Source: Undibacterium_A arcticum
GTDB taxonomy: Bacteria; Pseudomonadota; Gammaproteobacteria; Burkholderiales; Burkholderiaceae_D
Length of the DNA stretch: 64,000 nucleotides
Reading direction: 5' to 3' (one strand)
Assembly (NCBI RefSeq): GCF_042660705.1
Contig: NZ_JBHSUQ010000001.1
Within the stretch, counting starts at the first letter, position 1. Each line of letters opens with the position of its first letter. A program made the translations under genes and the position numbers. The notes beneath the pieces are model-generated. The model worked only from the letters and a program-made list of their open reading frames with translations. It was not told the DNA's origin and made no database searches. Positions 9,685 to 19,740 of the stretch are shown here, piece by piece.

Positions 9685-10881
9685 ATGACCAAACAACTTC
9701 AAGACGCCTACATCGTTGCTGCCACGCGCACACCCATCGGCAAAGCGCCACGCGGCATGTTCAAGAATGTGCGACCGGACGACCTGCTGGTGTACGCGAT
9801 CCAGTCGGCGATGGCGCAAGTGCCAGGCCTCGATCCGAAGCTGATCGAAGACGCAATCGTCGGCTGTTCGTTCCCGGAAGGCGAGCAAGGCCTGAACCTG
9901 GCGCGCATGGGCGTGCTGCTGGCCGGCTTGCCGAAGACCGTGGCCGGCGTCACGGTCAACCGCTACTGCGCATCCGGCATCACCGCGGTGGCGATGGCGG
10001 CCGATCGCATCCGCGTTGGCCAGGCTGATGTGATGATCGCCGCCGGTGCCGAGTCGATGTCGATGGTGCCGCTGATGGGTCATCATCCGTCGATGAACAT
10101 GGGCATCTTCAAGGACGAGAACATCGGCATGGCCTACGGCATGGGTCTGACTGCCGAGAAGGTCGCACAGCAATGGAAGGTCTCGCGCGAGGCGCAGGAC
10201 CAGTTCTCGCTGGCATCGCACCAGAAGGCGCTGGCGGCGCAGCAGGCCGGCTTCTTTAACGACGAGATGACCCCGGTCGAGATCGTCGAGCGTTTCCCGA
10301 ATCTAGCCACCGGCCAGATCGACATCAAGACCCGCACCGTCAGCCAGGACGAAGGCGCGCGTCCTGATACCTCGCTGGAAGGCCTGGCCAAGCTCAAGCC
10401 GGTGTTTGCGGCCAAAGGTTCGGTCACCGCCGGCAACAGCTCGCAGACCTCGGACGGCGCCGGTGCGCTGATCATCGTCAGCGAAAAAATCCTGAAGCAA
10501 TTCAACCTGACTCCGCTGGCGCGCTTCGTGTCGTTCGCGGTCAGGGGCGTACCGCCGGAAATCATGGGTATCGGTCCGAAAGAAGCGATCCCGGCAGCCT
10601 GCCGCGCCGCCGGCATCACGCAAGATCAGATCGACTGGTTCGAGCTGAACGAAGCGTTCGCAGCGCAATCGCTGGCCGTGATCCAGGACTTGGGCCTCGA
10701 TCCGGCCAAGGTCAATCCGATGGGAGGCGCAATCGCGCTCGGCCATCCGCTCGGCGCGACCGGCGCGATTCGTTCCGCCACCGTGATCCACGCGATGCGT
10801 CGCAATAATCTGAAATACGGCATGGTGACGATGTGCGTCGGCACCGGCATGGGCGCTGCCGGTATTTTTGAACGTATGTAA
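9685..10881 (+). CDS. fadA: Acetyl-CoA C-acyltransferase (3-ketoacyl-CoA thiolase)
   Basis: The 398-residue protein performs the thiolytic last step of beta-oxidation. The acyl-accepting Cys95 is in VNRYCASGI, His354 is in ALGHPLGATG, and Cys384 is in MCVGTGMGAAG, all in the expected places for thiolase. The start at 9685 is set by AAGGAG at 9671-9676; the in-frame ATG at 9622 lies inside the repeat and would add 21 repeat-encoded residues. It probably works with the FadB-like protein upstream as a two-component trifunctional system. Confidence 0.93.
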   Translation: MTKQLQDAYIVAATRTPIGKAPRGMFKNVRPDDLLVYAIQSAMAQVPGLDPKLIEDAIVGCSFPEGEQGLNLARMGVLLAGLPKTVAGVTVNRYCASGITAVAMAADRIRVGQADVMIAAGAESMSMVPLMGHHPSMNMGIFKDENIGMAYGMGLTAEKVAQQWKVSREAQDQFSLASHQKALAAQQAGFFNDEMTPVEIVERFPNLATGQIDIKTRTVSQDEGARPDTSLEGLAKLKPVFAAKGSVTAGNSSQTSDGAGALIIVSEKILKQFNLTPLARFVSFAVRGVPPEIMGIGPKEAIPAACRAAGITQDQIDWFELNEAFAAQSLAVIQDLGLDPAKVNPMGGAIALGHPLGATGAIRSATVIHAMRRNNLKYGMVTMCVGTGMGAAGIFERM

Positions 10882-10906
10882 AATGCAGTAGCACTCGGGA
10901 AGCCGT

Positions 10907-11186
10907 CAGGGCAATCGCACGTAGAATCGCATGAACATTGGTGCTGCCGGGTCCAGTTCCCTCCCCCTTGCAGGGGGTTAGGGGCGCAGCAGGGAATTCA
11001 GGAGGCATGCCTCCTGCCTGCGGAGTGGTATCCGCCTGCAAGCGGATACGCCTGGAAGTGGGGTAGTGCGGTCGATGAATGATGCACTTTGCCGATTGAC
11101 CGTCCCACCCCCATCCCAACCTTCCCCCTTGCAGGGGGAAGGTGCGAGAAGCCTTAGCCAGCAACGATCTTCATGCAATCGCCTTG
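10907..11186 (+). repeat. Copy B (most complete) of the ~280-bp palindromic element
   Basis: This copy shows both ends. The left end is CAGGGCAATCGCACGTAGAA, and the right end reads on the opposite strand CAAGGCGATTGCATGAAGAT, which gives imperfect terminal inverted repeats of about 20 bases. Internal order is the same as copy A, including the palindromes CAGGAGGCATGCCTCCTG and GTATCCGC...GCGGATAC. It separates the thiolase from the second crotonase. Confidence 0.85.
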
Positions 11187-11265
11187 GGGAAGCTGCACCG
11201 CTTTTTTACGAATATAAATCACATGACGCTGGCCATTTCGGCGCACCATTATTAATAGGAGACTT

Positions 11266-12027
11266 ATGGATATTTTGACCAGCAAGCAAGACGGTGTGTT
11301 GCATATCGAATTCAACCGGCCAGACAAGAAGAACGCAATCACGGCCGCTATGTACCAGACCATGACCGATGCGCTGAAGGATGCCGACGCGGATGCGTCC
11401 GTTCGCGCCATCCTGTTCAGCGGCAAGCCGCAAATCTTCACGGCCGGCAACGATCTGGAAGACTTCCTGAAAAATCCGCCGACAAGCGATAGCGCGCCGG
11501 TGTTCCAGTTTCTTTGGAACCTGAGCCACGCCACCAAGCCGATCGTCGCCGCGGTGTCCGGCGCAGCGGTCGGCATCGGCACCACGCTGCTGATGCATTG
11601 TGACCTGGTATATGCGGCCGATAACGCCAAATTCTCGCTGCCGTTTGCGCAGCTCGGCGTGTGCCCGGAGGCCGCGTCCAGCCTGCTGTTTCCCAATATA
11701 GTTGGCTACCAGCGTGCGGCAGAAAAGCTGATGCTGGGCGAGGTGTTCCTGGCCGACGAGGCACGCGAGATGGGCTTGGTCAACCAGGTCGTCGCGCTAG
11801 ATGAATTGCAGGCATTCGCGACCCAGCAAGCGGCCAAACTGGTCGCGTTGCCGGCATCATCGATCCGCATGACCAAGCGCCTGATGAAACACAATATGAA
11901 TGTGATCGAGACCCAGATGGCGGAAGAAGCCAAGCATTTCCGCACCATGCTGTCCGCGCCGGAAGCGAAAGAAGCGTTCACCGCGTTTTTTGAAAAACGC
12001 AAACCGGATTTCAAGAAGTTCGCGTAA
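11266..12027 (+). CDS. Enoyl-CoA hydratase/isomerase (crotonase) family protein
   Basis: This 253-residue crotonase has the CoA-binding and oxyanion-hole strands FTAGNDLEDF (about 63-72) and AAVSGAAVGIGTTLLMHCD (about 95-113). The usual second glutamate region reads LGVCPEAASSLLFP. The replacement of the hydratase PGxGGT motif by PEAASS resembles the isomerase-like branch (delta3-delta2 enoyl-CoA isomerase or PaaG-type) rather than a classical hydratase. A role in handling unsaturated acyl-CoAs next to the beta-oxidation genes is inferred. The start has TAGGAG upstream. Confidence 0.88.
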   Translation: MDILTSKQDGVLHIEFNRPDKKNAITAAMYQTMTDALKDADADASVRAILFSGKPQIFTAGNDLEDFLKNPPTSDSAPVFQFLWNLSHATKPIVAAVSGAAVGIGTTLLMHCDLVYAADNAKFSLPFAQLGVCPEAASSLLFPNIVGYQRAAEKLMLGEVFLADEAREMGLVNQVVALDELQAFATQQAAKLVALPASSIRMTKRLMKHNMNVIETQMAEEAKHFRTMLSAPEAKEAFTAFFEKRKPDFKKFA

Positions 12028-12065
12028 GAATTTGTCGCTCGCACCCGTCCCAGTGCCGATCTCTT

Positions 12066-12545
12066 CCTCCCCTTCAAGCATGTCCTGAGCTTGTCTAATG
12101 AAGGAGGGCCGGAATGGGGATGGGCATCCAAACCTAGCTTCGCTCCGTTTTCTCCCTCCCCATCAAGGGAGGGCCGGGGTGGGGATGGGCATCCAAACCT
12201 AGCTTCGCTCCGTTTTCTCCCTCCCTTTCAAGGGGAGGGCCGGGGTGGGGATGGGTTATCAAACGCACGGCTCCTAACCCATCCCCATCCCAGCCTTCCC
12301 CTTGAAGGGGAAGGAGTATCTACGCCAGCCCCGGACACCGGATGGGCATCCAAACCTAGCCCCGCTCCGTTTTCTCCCTCCCTTTCAAGGGGAGGGCCGG
12401 GGTGGGATGGGTATCCAAACCTAGCCCCGCTCCGTTTTCTCCCTCCCCTTCAAGGGGAGGGCCGGGGTGGGGATGGGTTATCAAAGCACGGCTCCTAACC
12501 CATCCCCATCCCAACCTTCCACTTGAAGGGGAAGGAGCATCTACG
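12066..12545. repeat. Higher-order array of palindromic repeats downstream of the crotonase
   Basis: At least seven units of the CCCTCCCCTTCAAGGGGAGGG hairpin stand in mixed orientation. Direct units at about 12066, 12154, 12219, 12374 and 12437 are linked by ATCCAAACCTAGC(TT/CC)CGCTCC. Inverted units at about 12280 and 12505 are linked by GAGYATCTACGCCAGCCCC. A ~190-bp super-unit is seen twice. There is no gene in this stretch. Confidence 0.85.
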
Positions 12546-12982
12546 CCAGCCCCTGGACGCCATCAATAGCGTCTGTTGTAAAAAAACCACCGACACCACC
12601 TTTCTTAGTCCTCATCATGCACCCGCTGCGCTCTAGCGCGGCTCATCTGTGCCAAACGCTCCCCGTATACCAGCCATCACTCTGCTGCCGCAGAGCGCAC
12701 GGTGCCCGCACGCACTCTTTGTTAACAAATGACACTACTTGATGCTTATCAATAAGTTATGTTTTAACAATGCAACACTTTGTGCGTGCGGGAGTGAAAA
12801 GCAGCGTGGTCTTCCACGCAGTTGGAAATGAGCCGTGCTTTGGACCTGGCTAAGGCCTGCGCCCATCTTTCCTGCCAACATGACAAGAATTCTGACCACG
12901 GTAACATTTCACCTGTTGCTGTGGACAGAATCTGACAGACGGATGGACTTTTCTCAATCGACTTGCGTTTCGTCAACGAAAC
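12546..12982. other. Intergenic stretch before the kinase gene
   Basis: No coding region is convincing here. The stretch is less GC-rich than its surroundings and contains one perfect 12-bp palindrome TTTGTTAACAAA at 12718-12729, then TTGATGCTTATCAATAAG. It probably holds the promoter of the two-component genes, but no -35/-10 pair could be assigned with confidence. Confidence 0.4.
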
Positions 12983-14725
12983 ATGCTTGCATCAGTGAAA
13001 CACTACATCCATGTTGTTTCCGATAAAAGCACACGAACACTCGCTGGATACCTTGTGAACTATGAAATCGAAATAAGCTCGCGGCTTGCTAGGGAGGCCG
13101 CAGATGCCTCGATGGTCGGCAGGATGCGGCTGGTGCTGTCTATTGCAGCGGTATTGACGATTTTTATCGATCCGGAAGGTGTAGACGACGTTACTGGCCT
13201 CACCCAGCTGGTGTTTTGTGGTTATACCCTACACAGCATCGTTCTTTACGTTCTTTCGCAGCTTGATCAGCCGTTCTTGCACAGCAAGATGATCCATTGG
13301 CTGGATGTTGGCTGGTATGCGCTCATCGTTTTTTTTTACCGGTGGCAGCAACAGCTTTTTCTTCCTCTTCTTTTTCTTCGCCATCCTCACGTCGTCTTTT
13401 CGCTGGGGTTTTGAAGAAGGCGCGCGAATAACCCTCGCTTCATCAGCGCTGTTCGCCGTCACCGGCCTGGTATCCATGACGGAAGCCGAAATCTCCCGGC
13501 TGCTGTTGCGCACCACCTTCCTGCTTGCGCTCGGCTACATGATCGCGTACTGGGGTGGATCGGAAGTAGCGCAAAAACGCCGACTGGCATTGCTTCGAGA
13601 TGTCAGCCAGTTGTCGAATCCGCGCTTCGGGGTCGATCACACCATCGCCTCGGTCCTGGAAAAGACGCGGGCGTTTTTTAAGGCCAGCAGCTGCATTCTG
13701 GTGATGCGGGACATTGAGTCTGCGACTTGGTCACTGCGTACAGCAATGGAAGACCATGCAGGGCGATCGATCAATGCAGAGCGGATCAGTGCAGAAGCGG
13801 CGTCGCCGCTCATGGCTTTTCCGCAGGAGCAGATCGTCGTCTACAACCGCCCGCTCTGGCCGGCGCTACCCCGGACCGGAGGATCCCGGACGCTGGGCAA
13901 TGCGCAAGTCAGATGGATCAAACGCGTTGGCGAACCAGGCGAGAGTTTGGCCGAGCTGCTGGAAGCGCGTTCCTTTATCACCGCGCCTTTGTCGTTGAGA
14001 AAGGCGAGGGCCGTATTTATGTCGTGTCCTCGAAACATGGGTTCAGCAAAGCGGATGCACTGTTTTTGAGTCATATCACGGCGCAAGCATTTCCGGTCAT
14101 TGAGAACATCGAGCTTCTGGACCGGCTGGCTTCGGGAGCTGCCGTACGGGAGCGGCGAAAGATTGCACGCGATCTGCATGACACCACGATCCAGCCCTAT
14201 ATAGGCTTGAAACACGGACTAAGCGCCGTGCGCAATAAAGCTGCCGCCGATAATCCCCTGATCGAAGATCTCGACAAATTAACGGCAATGGCAACGCAGG
14301 TGGTAGGCGAGCTGCGCCGCTATGCCGGGACATTTAAAAACGGACTGGGGCTAAGCGAACCGGTATTTCTTGTGGCCCTGCGCCGGCAAGCGGCACACGT
14401 CAGGGAATTCTACGGAATCGATATCGCGGTCAGCATGGAGGGCGAGCTTGACATGTGCGATCGCCTGGCTGCGGAGGTCTTCCAGGTGGTCAGCGAGGGG
14501 ATGAGCAATATCCGCAAACACACCAGCGCGCGACGTGGCTTCGTCAAACTCAAGTGCGCAAACGGGTGGCTCAATATCCAGATCGAAAATGAATGCCTGG
14601 GCGCGCAGGCAACCGAGTTCATGCCACGCTCGATTGCGGAACGGGCCGCCGCGCTGGGAGGGAAGGCGTACGTGGAGCAAGGGTCGAGCGGCGGTACAGC
14701 CGTACACATCGAAATACCAGTTTAA
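12983..14725 (+). CDS. Membrane sensor histidine kinase, NarL/DesK type (two frameshifts as sequenced)
   Basis: Three successive frames give one protein of about 580 residues. The N-terminus has five or six transmembrane segments (e.g. MRLVLSIAAVLTIFI, TQLVFCGYTLHSIVLYVL, LLRTTFLLALGYMIAYW). A GAF-like region follows, then the HisKA_3 dimerisation helix RERRKIARDLHDTTIQPY with the phosphorylated His, and an HATPase domain (EVFQVVSEGMSNIRKHTS, ending SSGGTAVHIEIPV). The first shift is in a run of nine T (13329-13337; eight or eleven would restore the frame). The second, near 14004, needs one more G (AAGGG). The gene for its response regulator begins 11 bases after the stop. Control of the adjacent pilus locus is inferred from position. 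Confidence 0.75.
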
Positions 14726-14736
14726 ACAGGGGAACA

Positions 14737-15422
14737 ATGATGCTGGCCGAAAAACGATACGCGTGATGCTTATCGACGATCACAAGACGATGCTGTGGGG
14801 ATTGGCAAGATTGATCGAGGGCGAAAACTCCAGGATGGAAGTGGTCGGGACCGCCAGTAATTGCGACGAAGCCCTGGCGCAAATCGGCCAGCTGGCTCCC
14901 GATGTAATTTTGCTGGATCTCGACCTTGGCGGAAAATGCTCGCTCGATATTCTTCCCGCCCTGCTGGCGAACGGCGTATCGCGCGCATTGATTTTAACCG
15001 GCACGCGCGAACAGGCGACGCTGGACCTGGCGGTTCTTCGCGGCGCGCGAGGTGTGGTGCGCAAGGACGCATCGGCGGAACAAGTCCTGAAGGCGATCGA
15101 AAAAGTGCATCAAGGCGAGCTATGGCTCGACCATGAAATGCTCGGCAGAGTATTCGGCGAGTTCATGAATCCCAAGGCGACGCGCAAGCCCGACCCCGAA
15201 GCGGAAAAGAAAGCGGCGCTTACACCCAAGGAAAGAAAAATCATCGACACGATTGTCGAGGGAAAGGGCGCCTTGAATAAAGCGCTTGCGCAACGGCTCT
15301 TCATATCGGACCACACCTTGCGCAACCATTTGACGTCGATATACCAGAAGCTGGGCGTAAGCAATCGGCTTGAATTGTACGTCTATGCGATCAAACATCA
15401 ATTTGGGAAGTGCGCTTCCTGA
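14737..15422 (+). CDS. LuxR/NarL-family response regulator (probable frameshift near its start)
   Basis: The receiver domain (MLIDDHKTMLWG, phosphoacceptor in ILLDLDLG, switch Thr in LILTGTRE, Lys in VRKDAS) is followed by an acidic linker and a LuxR helix-turn-helix (LTPKERKIIDTIVEG, QRLFISDHTLRNHLTSIYQK). The ATG at 14737 has an excellent AGGGGA upstream and gives MMLAEK, but the frame is lost at a run of five A (14750-14754); six A would join it to TIRVMLIDDHK. If that base is truly absent, translation must begin at GTG 14763 or ATG 14766, which lack a Shine-Dalgarno. Its partner is the kinase directly upstream. Confidence 0.85.
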
Positions 15423-15499
15423 GTGCGGTTCTCGTAGACATAGCAGGCGTTGGTAATTCTCGCGGCGGGGACAATCGTTCGCAGCCGCGCCCATTGATT

Positions 15500-15530
15500 C
15501 AGCCCGGAAAAGGTTTGATTTTCCGGGCTG
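15500..15530 (+). terminator. Strong hairpin after the response regulator gene
   Basis: CAGCCCGGAAAA and TTTTCCGGGCTG form a perfect 12-bp stem around a 7-base loop, about 80 bases past the stop codon. It is not followed by a long T-run, so it may be a processing or bidirectional terminator-like structure. Confidence 0.65.
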
Positions 15531-15599
15531 CTGTGTTCTCCGTCTCCCTCTGGGCTAATCTATGCACACATCTTTGCAACTCGTTAATTTATATAGCCT

Positions 15600-15705
15600 T
15601 GTAGGAGCGCACCCGGGCGCGAACACCCACAGCTCACGCAGAGCGGCATAATTACCAAGCTACGCAGCCAATCGCAATCCGATCGCGCCCAGGTGCGCTC
15701 CTACA
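15600..15705. repeat. Inverted pair of GTAGGAGCGC (REP-like) units
   Basis: TGTAGGAGCGCACCCGGGCG at the left is matched by the inverse, ending GGTGCGCTCCTACA, at the right, with about 60 bases between. The sequence resembles the well-known TGTAGGAGCG REP units of gammaproteobacteria. No RAYT transposase gene is nearby. Confidence 0.65.
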
Positions 15706-15942
15706 AAAAAACCACGTTCCAGCACGGTTCCAACACTATTCGTTCCGGATCTATAGCTGACGATTTGAGCGCGCTGAGAAGCGCCGAGAATTCGCGCAGC
15801 CATCGCCCAAAGCAGCACAAAAAAACGCAGATCCTCCCGTCGCCAGCACGCTCAAGCACTAGCGGGCTTGTACGGGCACTAAATACCTGCTCATAATTAA
15901 TTGTGCATTTTAATAGATGGAAGCAACAAAAAATGGAAGGAA

Positions 15943-16005
15943 GTAGGGTGCGCCACGCGCACCAATGCAGCCACGGACGGCCATGGTGCGCATGGCGCGC
16001 CCTAC
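15943..16005 (+). terminator. GTAGGGTGCGCC hairpin followed by a T-run
   Basis: A long inverted repeat starts GTAGGGTGCGCCACGCGCAC and ends GGCGCGCCCTAC, followed by TTTTTT. It is the same hairpin family as the core of the element at 4160-4272 but has no outer GGACTTACGCAA ends. Structure and T-run fit a factor-independent terminator upstream of the pilus region. Confidence 0.6.
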
Positions 16006-16049
16006 TTTTTTCGGTTTTTCGTCAACCTGATCACACACACATTTTGCGT

Positions 16050-16316
16050 GGCTACTTAGTACAAAAATCCTGTCCGTTGCGGTAAAAAAGAGGTGGGTTG
16101 TACTAAGAAGAAAAGGATGTTTATCCGATGCATGCGAATACAGACGTGTCTATAGTTGATTCTTCAGCACGGATGTTGTTGCCGACTGAGACAAGCCAGG
16201 CAAAGCCATGAAAAAACTATTCGGAGCAAAGTATGGGTTTAGACGGATATCTGCCGCCGGCACTCACGGATTTTTTGTGGGAACAGGCAGGTGCCTCATT
16301 TATCGAATACGCCTGA
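16050..16316 (+). pseudogene. Truncated copy of the pilin-like gene and its leader
   Basis: This stretch is a diverged copy of 19812-20132 (same AAAAAAGAGG, GTTTATCCGATG, CTATAGTT and GCCGACTGAGACAAGCCA blocks). The coding part at 16233-16316 reads MGLDGYLPPALTDFLWEQ and ends EYA-stop after 27 codons, exactly where the intact copy continues into its hydrophobic helix. After the stop the two copies no longer align. It is therefore a remnant pilin gene. Confidence 0.7.
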
Positions 16317-16465
16317 GGGCAATGAGAAAAAGAAGCTGTGTCGGAATCGTCAGCGGCAAATGCACATACCCGCAATGCTCTGCTACCGCAGCGCCGAGGC
16401 GTCGTATCGTGGACCCGATGCCAGGGAAGGAATTTCCAAATGCCGACTCGATTCTCGCCTAATCC

Positions 16466-19378
16466 ATGATCATCGCGCCCCCTCCCCATGAGTCGCACCC
16501 CGAACTGCCGGGAGCGATCGCCTGCCTTGCCTGGATGGGAGGCGCGGTCGTCACCCTGCTGGTGCCCATTATCTTTCTCGCCATCGGCTACCAGAGCGAG
16601 GTCGCCCCGTTGGAGGCGGCGCTCCAGATCGGCGTCCATGACATTTCCGAACAATCTCGCATGCGTCCTGGACGCACGGGGGCGGAACTCCACTCCCCGC
16701 AAGAGCTCGCAGAGTCCCTGGCCTGGCTGGGGGATAAAGTCAACATCCGCATCACCGGCGCGGACAAGCAGCTGTTGGTCGAAAAGAATCGTGACCTGAG
16801 CCCTCCCCTCATAACCCGGACCGCGACCCTGAACCAGGGCAAGAGGGGTATCTGGCAGCTAGAGTTGAGCCGTTCCTTGCTGCCGCTCCTGATCGTTACG
16901 CTCTTAATGCTCGTCCCGGGGCTGCTGCTCGGCTTGGTGACCTTCGTCGCCCTCAAGTTCGTGCCGATGCGCGCCTTCCATCTGGCCTTGCAGGAAATCG
17001 CCGTGCGCAAGACTACGGAGGAGCGGCTGGCCAAATCCTTGTCCATCTTCTCCGCTACTCTCGAATCCACAGCCGACGGAATTTTCGCCACCGATGTCCT
17101 CGGCCGGGTAGTCGTTGCCAACCAACGCTTCGTCGATTTATGGAACTTGCCTAGGTCGGCCATTACCGGCGTGGCCGACAGCGAAACTCTGTCCACGCTG
17201 GCGGCACAGCTGCGGGATCCGGAGGCGTTTTTTACCACGCAGAAGGATCTGACCAAGCACATCGAAGTGGATCACGGCGCCGTCCTCGAGTTGCGGGACG
17301 GGCGCCTATTCGAGTGGAATTCCCGGCCCCAGTACGTGGACGGAAACGTTGTGGGGCGGGTTTCGAGCTTCCGCGACATCAGCGAGCGCAAGCGGGCTGA
17401 ATCGCTCCTGGCGGCGGAGAAAGAGGTGCTTGAAATGGTCGTCTGCGGAACCCCCCTGAAGGCAGCCCTGGACGTTCTGGCGCGCCATGTGGAAGTGCTT
17501 TCCGGGCAAATGTTCTGCGCGATACTGTTCCGGGAAGGTAGCGAAGATAGTGATCTATTGTGTGCCACGGGCCCCAGCCTGCCCCACACCGTGACTGATG
17601 CCATCCTCAATCAGGGGCGAGCAGCCGTGGGTAAGGTATTCGCAGACGTCAGAAAACGAGGGAACCTGCAGGAGCATGGCCTATCGGACGAATTCAGCGG
17701 CGTGATCGAGAACATCGAGGTCAATCCGGCCTGGGCGGAATATAGGAACTTGTTATCCAGAAGGGGCATACAGACCTGCTTTGCGGTGTCCATCAGATCC
17801 TCCACAAGGAACCTGCTGGGGCTCATCGTGGCACACTACCGCAAGTCGTCCGACCAGCCGCCCCATGATCGGGAATTGATCTGGGTCGCCGCCCACCTGA
17901 CCAGCATCGCCATTGAGCGCCGCCAGGCAGAAGCCCGACTGCAGGTCTTGGCCCACTATGACGCCCTAACCCTTTTGCCCAACCGGGACCTGTTCCGTGA
18001 TCGCCTCAACCAAGCGCTGGCCCGCGCGGAACGGCACAAGGGCATGGTGGCGGTAATGTTCCTGGACCTGGATCGATTCAAAACCATCAATGACACCCTG
18101 GGCCACGAATCGGGAGATATTCTGCTGCGTGAAGTGTCGGAACGACTGAAGCAGTGCGTGCGGGAGGTGGACACCGTGGCTCGCCTGGGGGGCGACGAGT
18201 TCACCGTGATTCTGGGGGAGATCAACAAGCCGGAAGACGCCGCCATCGTCGCCGCCAAGATCGTCGAAGCCCTAGCTCCACCGATCCTGTTGAGCGGCCA
18301 GGAGACCTTCATCACCCCCAGCATCGGCGTCACCATTTACCCTTTGGATAGCAGTAACGCTGAGAATCTCCTCAAGTATGCCGACACCGCCATGTATCGT
18401 GTCAAGCAGGAAGGAGGTAACGGCTACCGCTTCTTCACCCCGGAAATGAACACCCTGACCGCGGGCCGGCTTGAAATGGAGAGTGGTCTGCGCCGTGCCC
18501 TGGAGCGGGAAGAATTCGTCGTCTATTATCAGCCCAAGGTCGATCTGGAGAACGGGGTGATCATTGGTGCCGAGGCTCTATTGCGTTGGAAACACCCGGA
18601 CAGGGGCCTCGTTTCGCCGGGCGAATTTATTCCCATTCTGGAAGAGACCGGCCAGATCGAACAGGTGGGCGAATGGGTGCTGAAAACCGTGTGCACCCAG
18701 ATTCGCTCCTGGCAGGACGCCGCCATGCCCTCCCTGAACGTCGCCGTGAATCTCTCCGGTAGGCAGCTGCAGCGCAACAACCTATGCACCACCATCGCCC
18801 GGATTCTCGAAGAAACGGGGCTGGATCCTCGGTTCCTGGAGCTGGAAGTTACTGAGAGCATGCTGATGCACGACCCCAAATACGCCGTCGATATGCTCAT
18901 GCAGATCCGCGCCAAGGGTGTAGTGCACATCGACGTGGACGATTTCGGCACCGGTTATTCATCCCTAAGCTACCTCAAGCGCTTTCCCATCGATGCCCTA
19001 AAACTCGACAAATCCTTCGTGGACGGCCTACCTCACGACGAAGACGACATCGCCATCTGCCAGGCCGTCATAGCACTGGCCCACAGCCTCAAACTCCGTG
19101 TCATTGCCGAAGGGGTGGAGAGCGATGACCAGCTAGCATTCCTCCGCAATAACGGCTGCGACGTTATCCAGGGCTACATCGTCAGCCGGCCCCTTCCCGC
19201 CGATGCCTTTGCCCAACTGGTGTGGGAGCGCCACCAGAACCCGCTCTGGTTCGCTGAGAAATTCCATCCACGGATGACTCTCATCGACAATCAGCACAAG
19301 TCACAGCCCTCCAAGGCAGCGCGGCGCGCGGGCGGCCCCTCTGAAATGAAGGTCCTAAATTCCTCTGTTAGCCCATAA
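16466..19378 (+). CDS. PAS-GAF-GGDEF-EAL cyclic-di-GMP signalling protein
   Basis: This 970-residue membrane protein has two transmembrane helices (about 18-45 and 133-160) around a short periplasmic loop. PAS (about 195-310), GAF (about 320-490), GGDEF (about 500-665) and EAL (about 680-935) domains follow. GGDEF is intact at 575-579 with an inhibitory RxxD (REVD) at 566-569. The phosphodiesterase residues are also present (EAL at 703, ELEVTES, the Asp pair 825-826 in DVDDFGTGYSS, AEGVE). Both activities are therefore possible. Codon choice is less biased to G/C-ending codons of the neighbours in places. The gene sits between two copies of a pilin leader, so acquisition there is likely. It may adjust Flp pilus or biofilm behaviour through c-di-GMP. 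Confidence 0.93.
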   Translation: MIIAPPPHESHPELPGAIACLAWMGGAVVTLLVPIIFLAIGYQSEVAPLEAALQIGVHDISEQSRMRPGRTGAELHSPQELAESLAWLGDKVNIRITGADKQLLVEKNRDLSPPLITRTATLNQGKRGIWQLELSRSLLPLLIVTLLMLVPGLLLGLVTFVALKFVPMRAFHLALQEIAVRKTTEERLAKSLSIFSATLESTADGIFATDVLGRVVVANQRFVDLWNLPRSAITGVADSETLSTLAAQLRDPEAFFTTQKDLTKHIEVDHGAVLELRDGRLFEWNSRPQYVDGNVVGRVSSFRDISERKRAESLLAAEKEVLEMVVCGTPLKAALDVLARHVEVLSGQMFCAILFREGSEDSDLLCATGPSLPHTVTDAILNQGRAAVGKVFADVRKRGNLQEHGLSDEFSGVIENIEVNPAWAEYRNLLSRRGIQTCFAVSIRSSTRNLLGLIVAHYRKSSDQPPHDRELIWVAAHLTSIAIERRQAEARLQVLAHYDALTLLPNRDLFRDRLNQALARAERHKGMVAVMFLDLDRFKTINDTLGHESGDILLREVSERLKQCVREVDTVARLGGDEFTVILGEINKPEDAAIVAAKIVEALAPPILLSGQETFITPSIGVTIYPLDSSNAENLLKYADTAMYRVKQEGGNGYRFFTPEMNTLTAGRLEMESGLRRALEREEFVVYYQPKVDLENGVIIGAEALLRWKHPDRGLVSPGEFIPILEETGQIEQVGEWVLKTVCTQIRSWQDAAMPSLNVAVNLSGRQLQRNNLCTTIARILEETGLDPRFLELEVTESMLMHDPKYAVDMLMQIRAKGVVHIDVDDFGTGYSSLSYLKRFPIDALKLDKSFVDGLPHDEDDIAICQAVIALAHSLKLRVIAEGVESDDQLAFLRNNGCDVIQGYIVSRPLPADAFAQLVWERHQNPLWFAEKFHPRMTLIDNQHKSQPSKAARRAGGPSEMKVLNSSVSP

Positions 19379-19702
19379 CCAAGCGGGTGGGGCGGCGCTA
19401 CTGTCTGGTTTTGGTGACTTATCATATCGCCACATGATCGCCATGCTATGAACTGCTCCTTCTCCCCCCTTGCGAGAGAAGGAAGCACTGCGCATCTCGT
19501 TACGTTTGTCATGCAGTTCCGCTTTGGCCAGGCAGACCAACTTCCAATCAATGCAACGGCCCGTCAGACCTGGAACAAATCCGCAACTTATTTCGTACAC
19601 ATACCTAAGTGGGCTCGCACGACCACAACAGACCGTAACGTTTGCATTGGCAGCAATTTATATGTCAAAACGCCGGATATCCGTTCGTCCTGAGTCGCCT
19701 TA

Positions 19703-19740
19703 TATGGACGTATCTCCCCGAAAGGGGAGAGGCGTCCATA
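19703..19740. promoter_or_regulatory. Compound hairpin with GAAA tetraloop
   Basis: TATGGACG pairs with CGTCCATA (8 bp). Inside it, across a 2x2 internal loop, TCTCCCC pairs with GGGGAGA around a GAAA tetraloop. The 38-base structure lies between the GGDEF-EAL gene and the pilin region. There is no T-run, so it may be a structured RNA or an mRNA-stability element. Confidence 0.5.

Noticed and set aside
12066..12545. Small plus-strand ORF through the repeat array (Pro/Ser/Gly-rich product)
   Set aside because: The reading is only the translation of the palindromic repeats; no start signal and no resemblance to a protein family.
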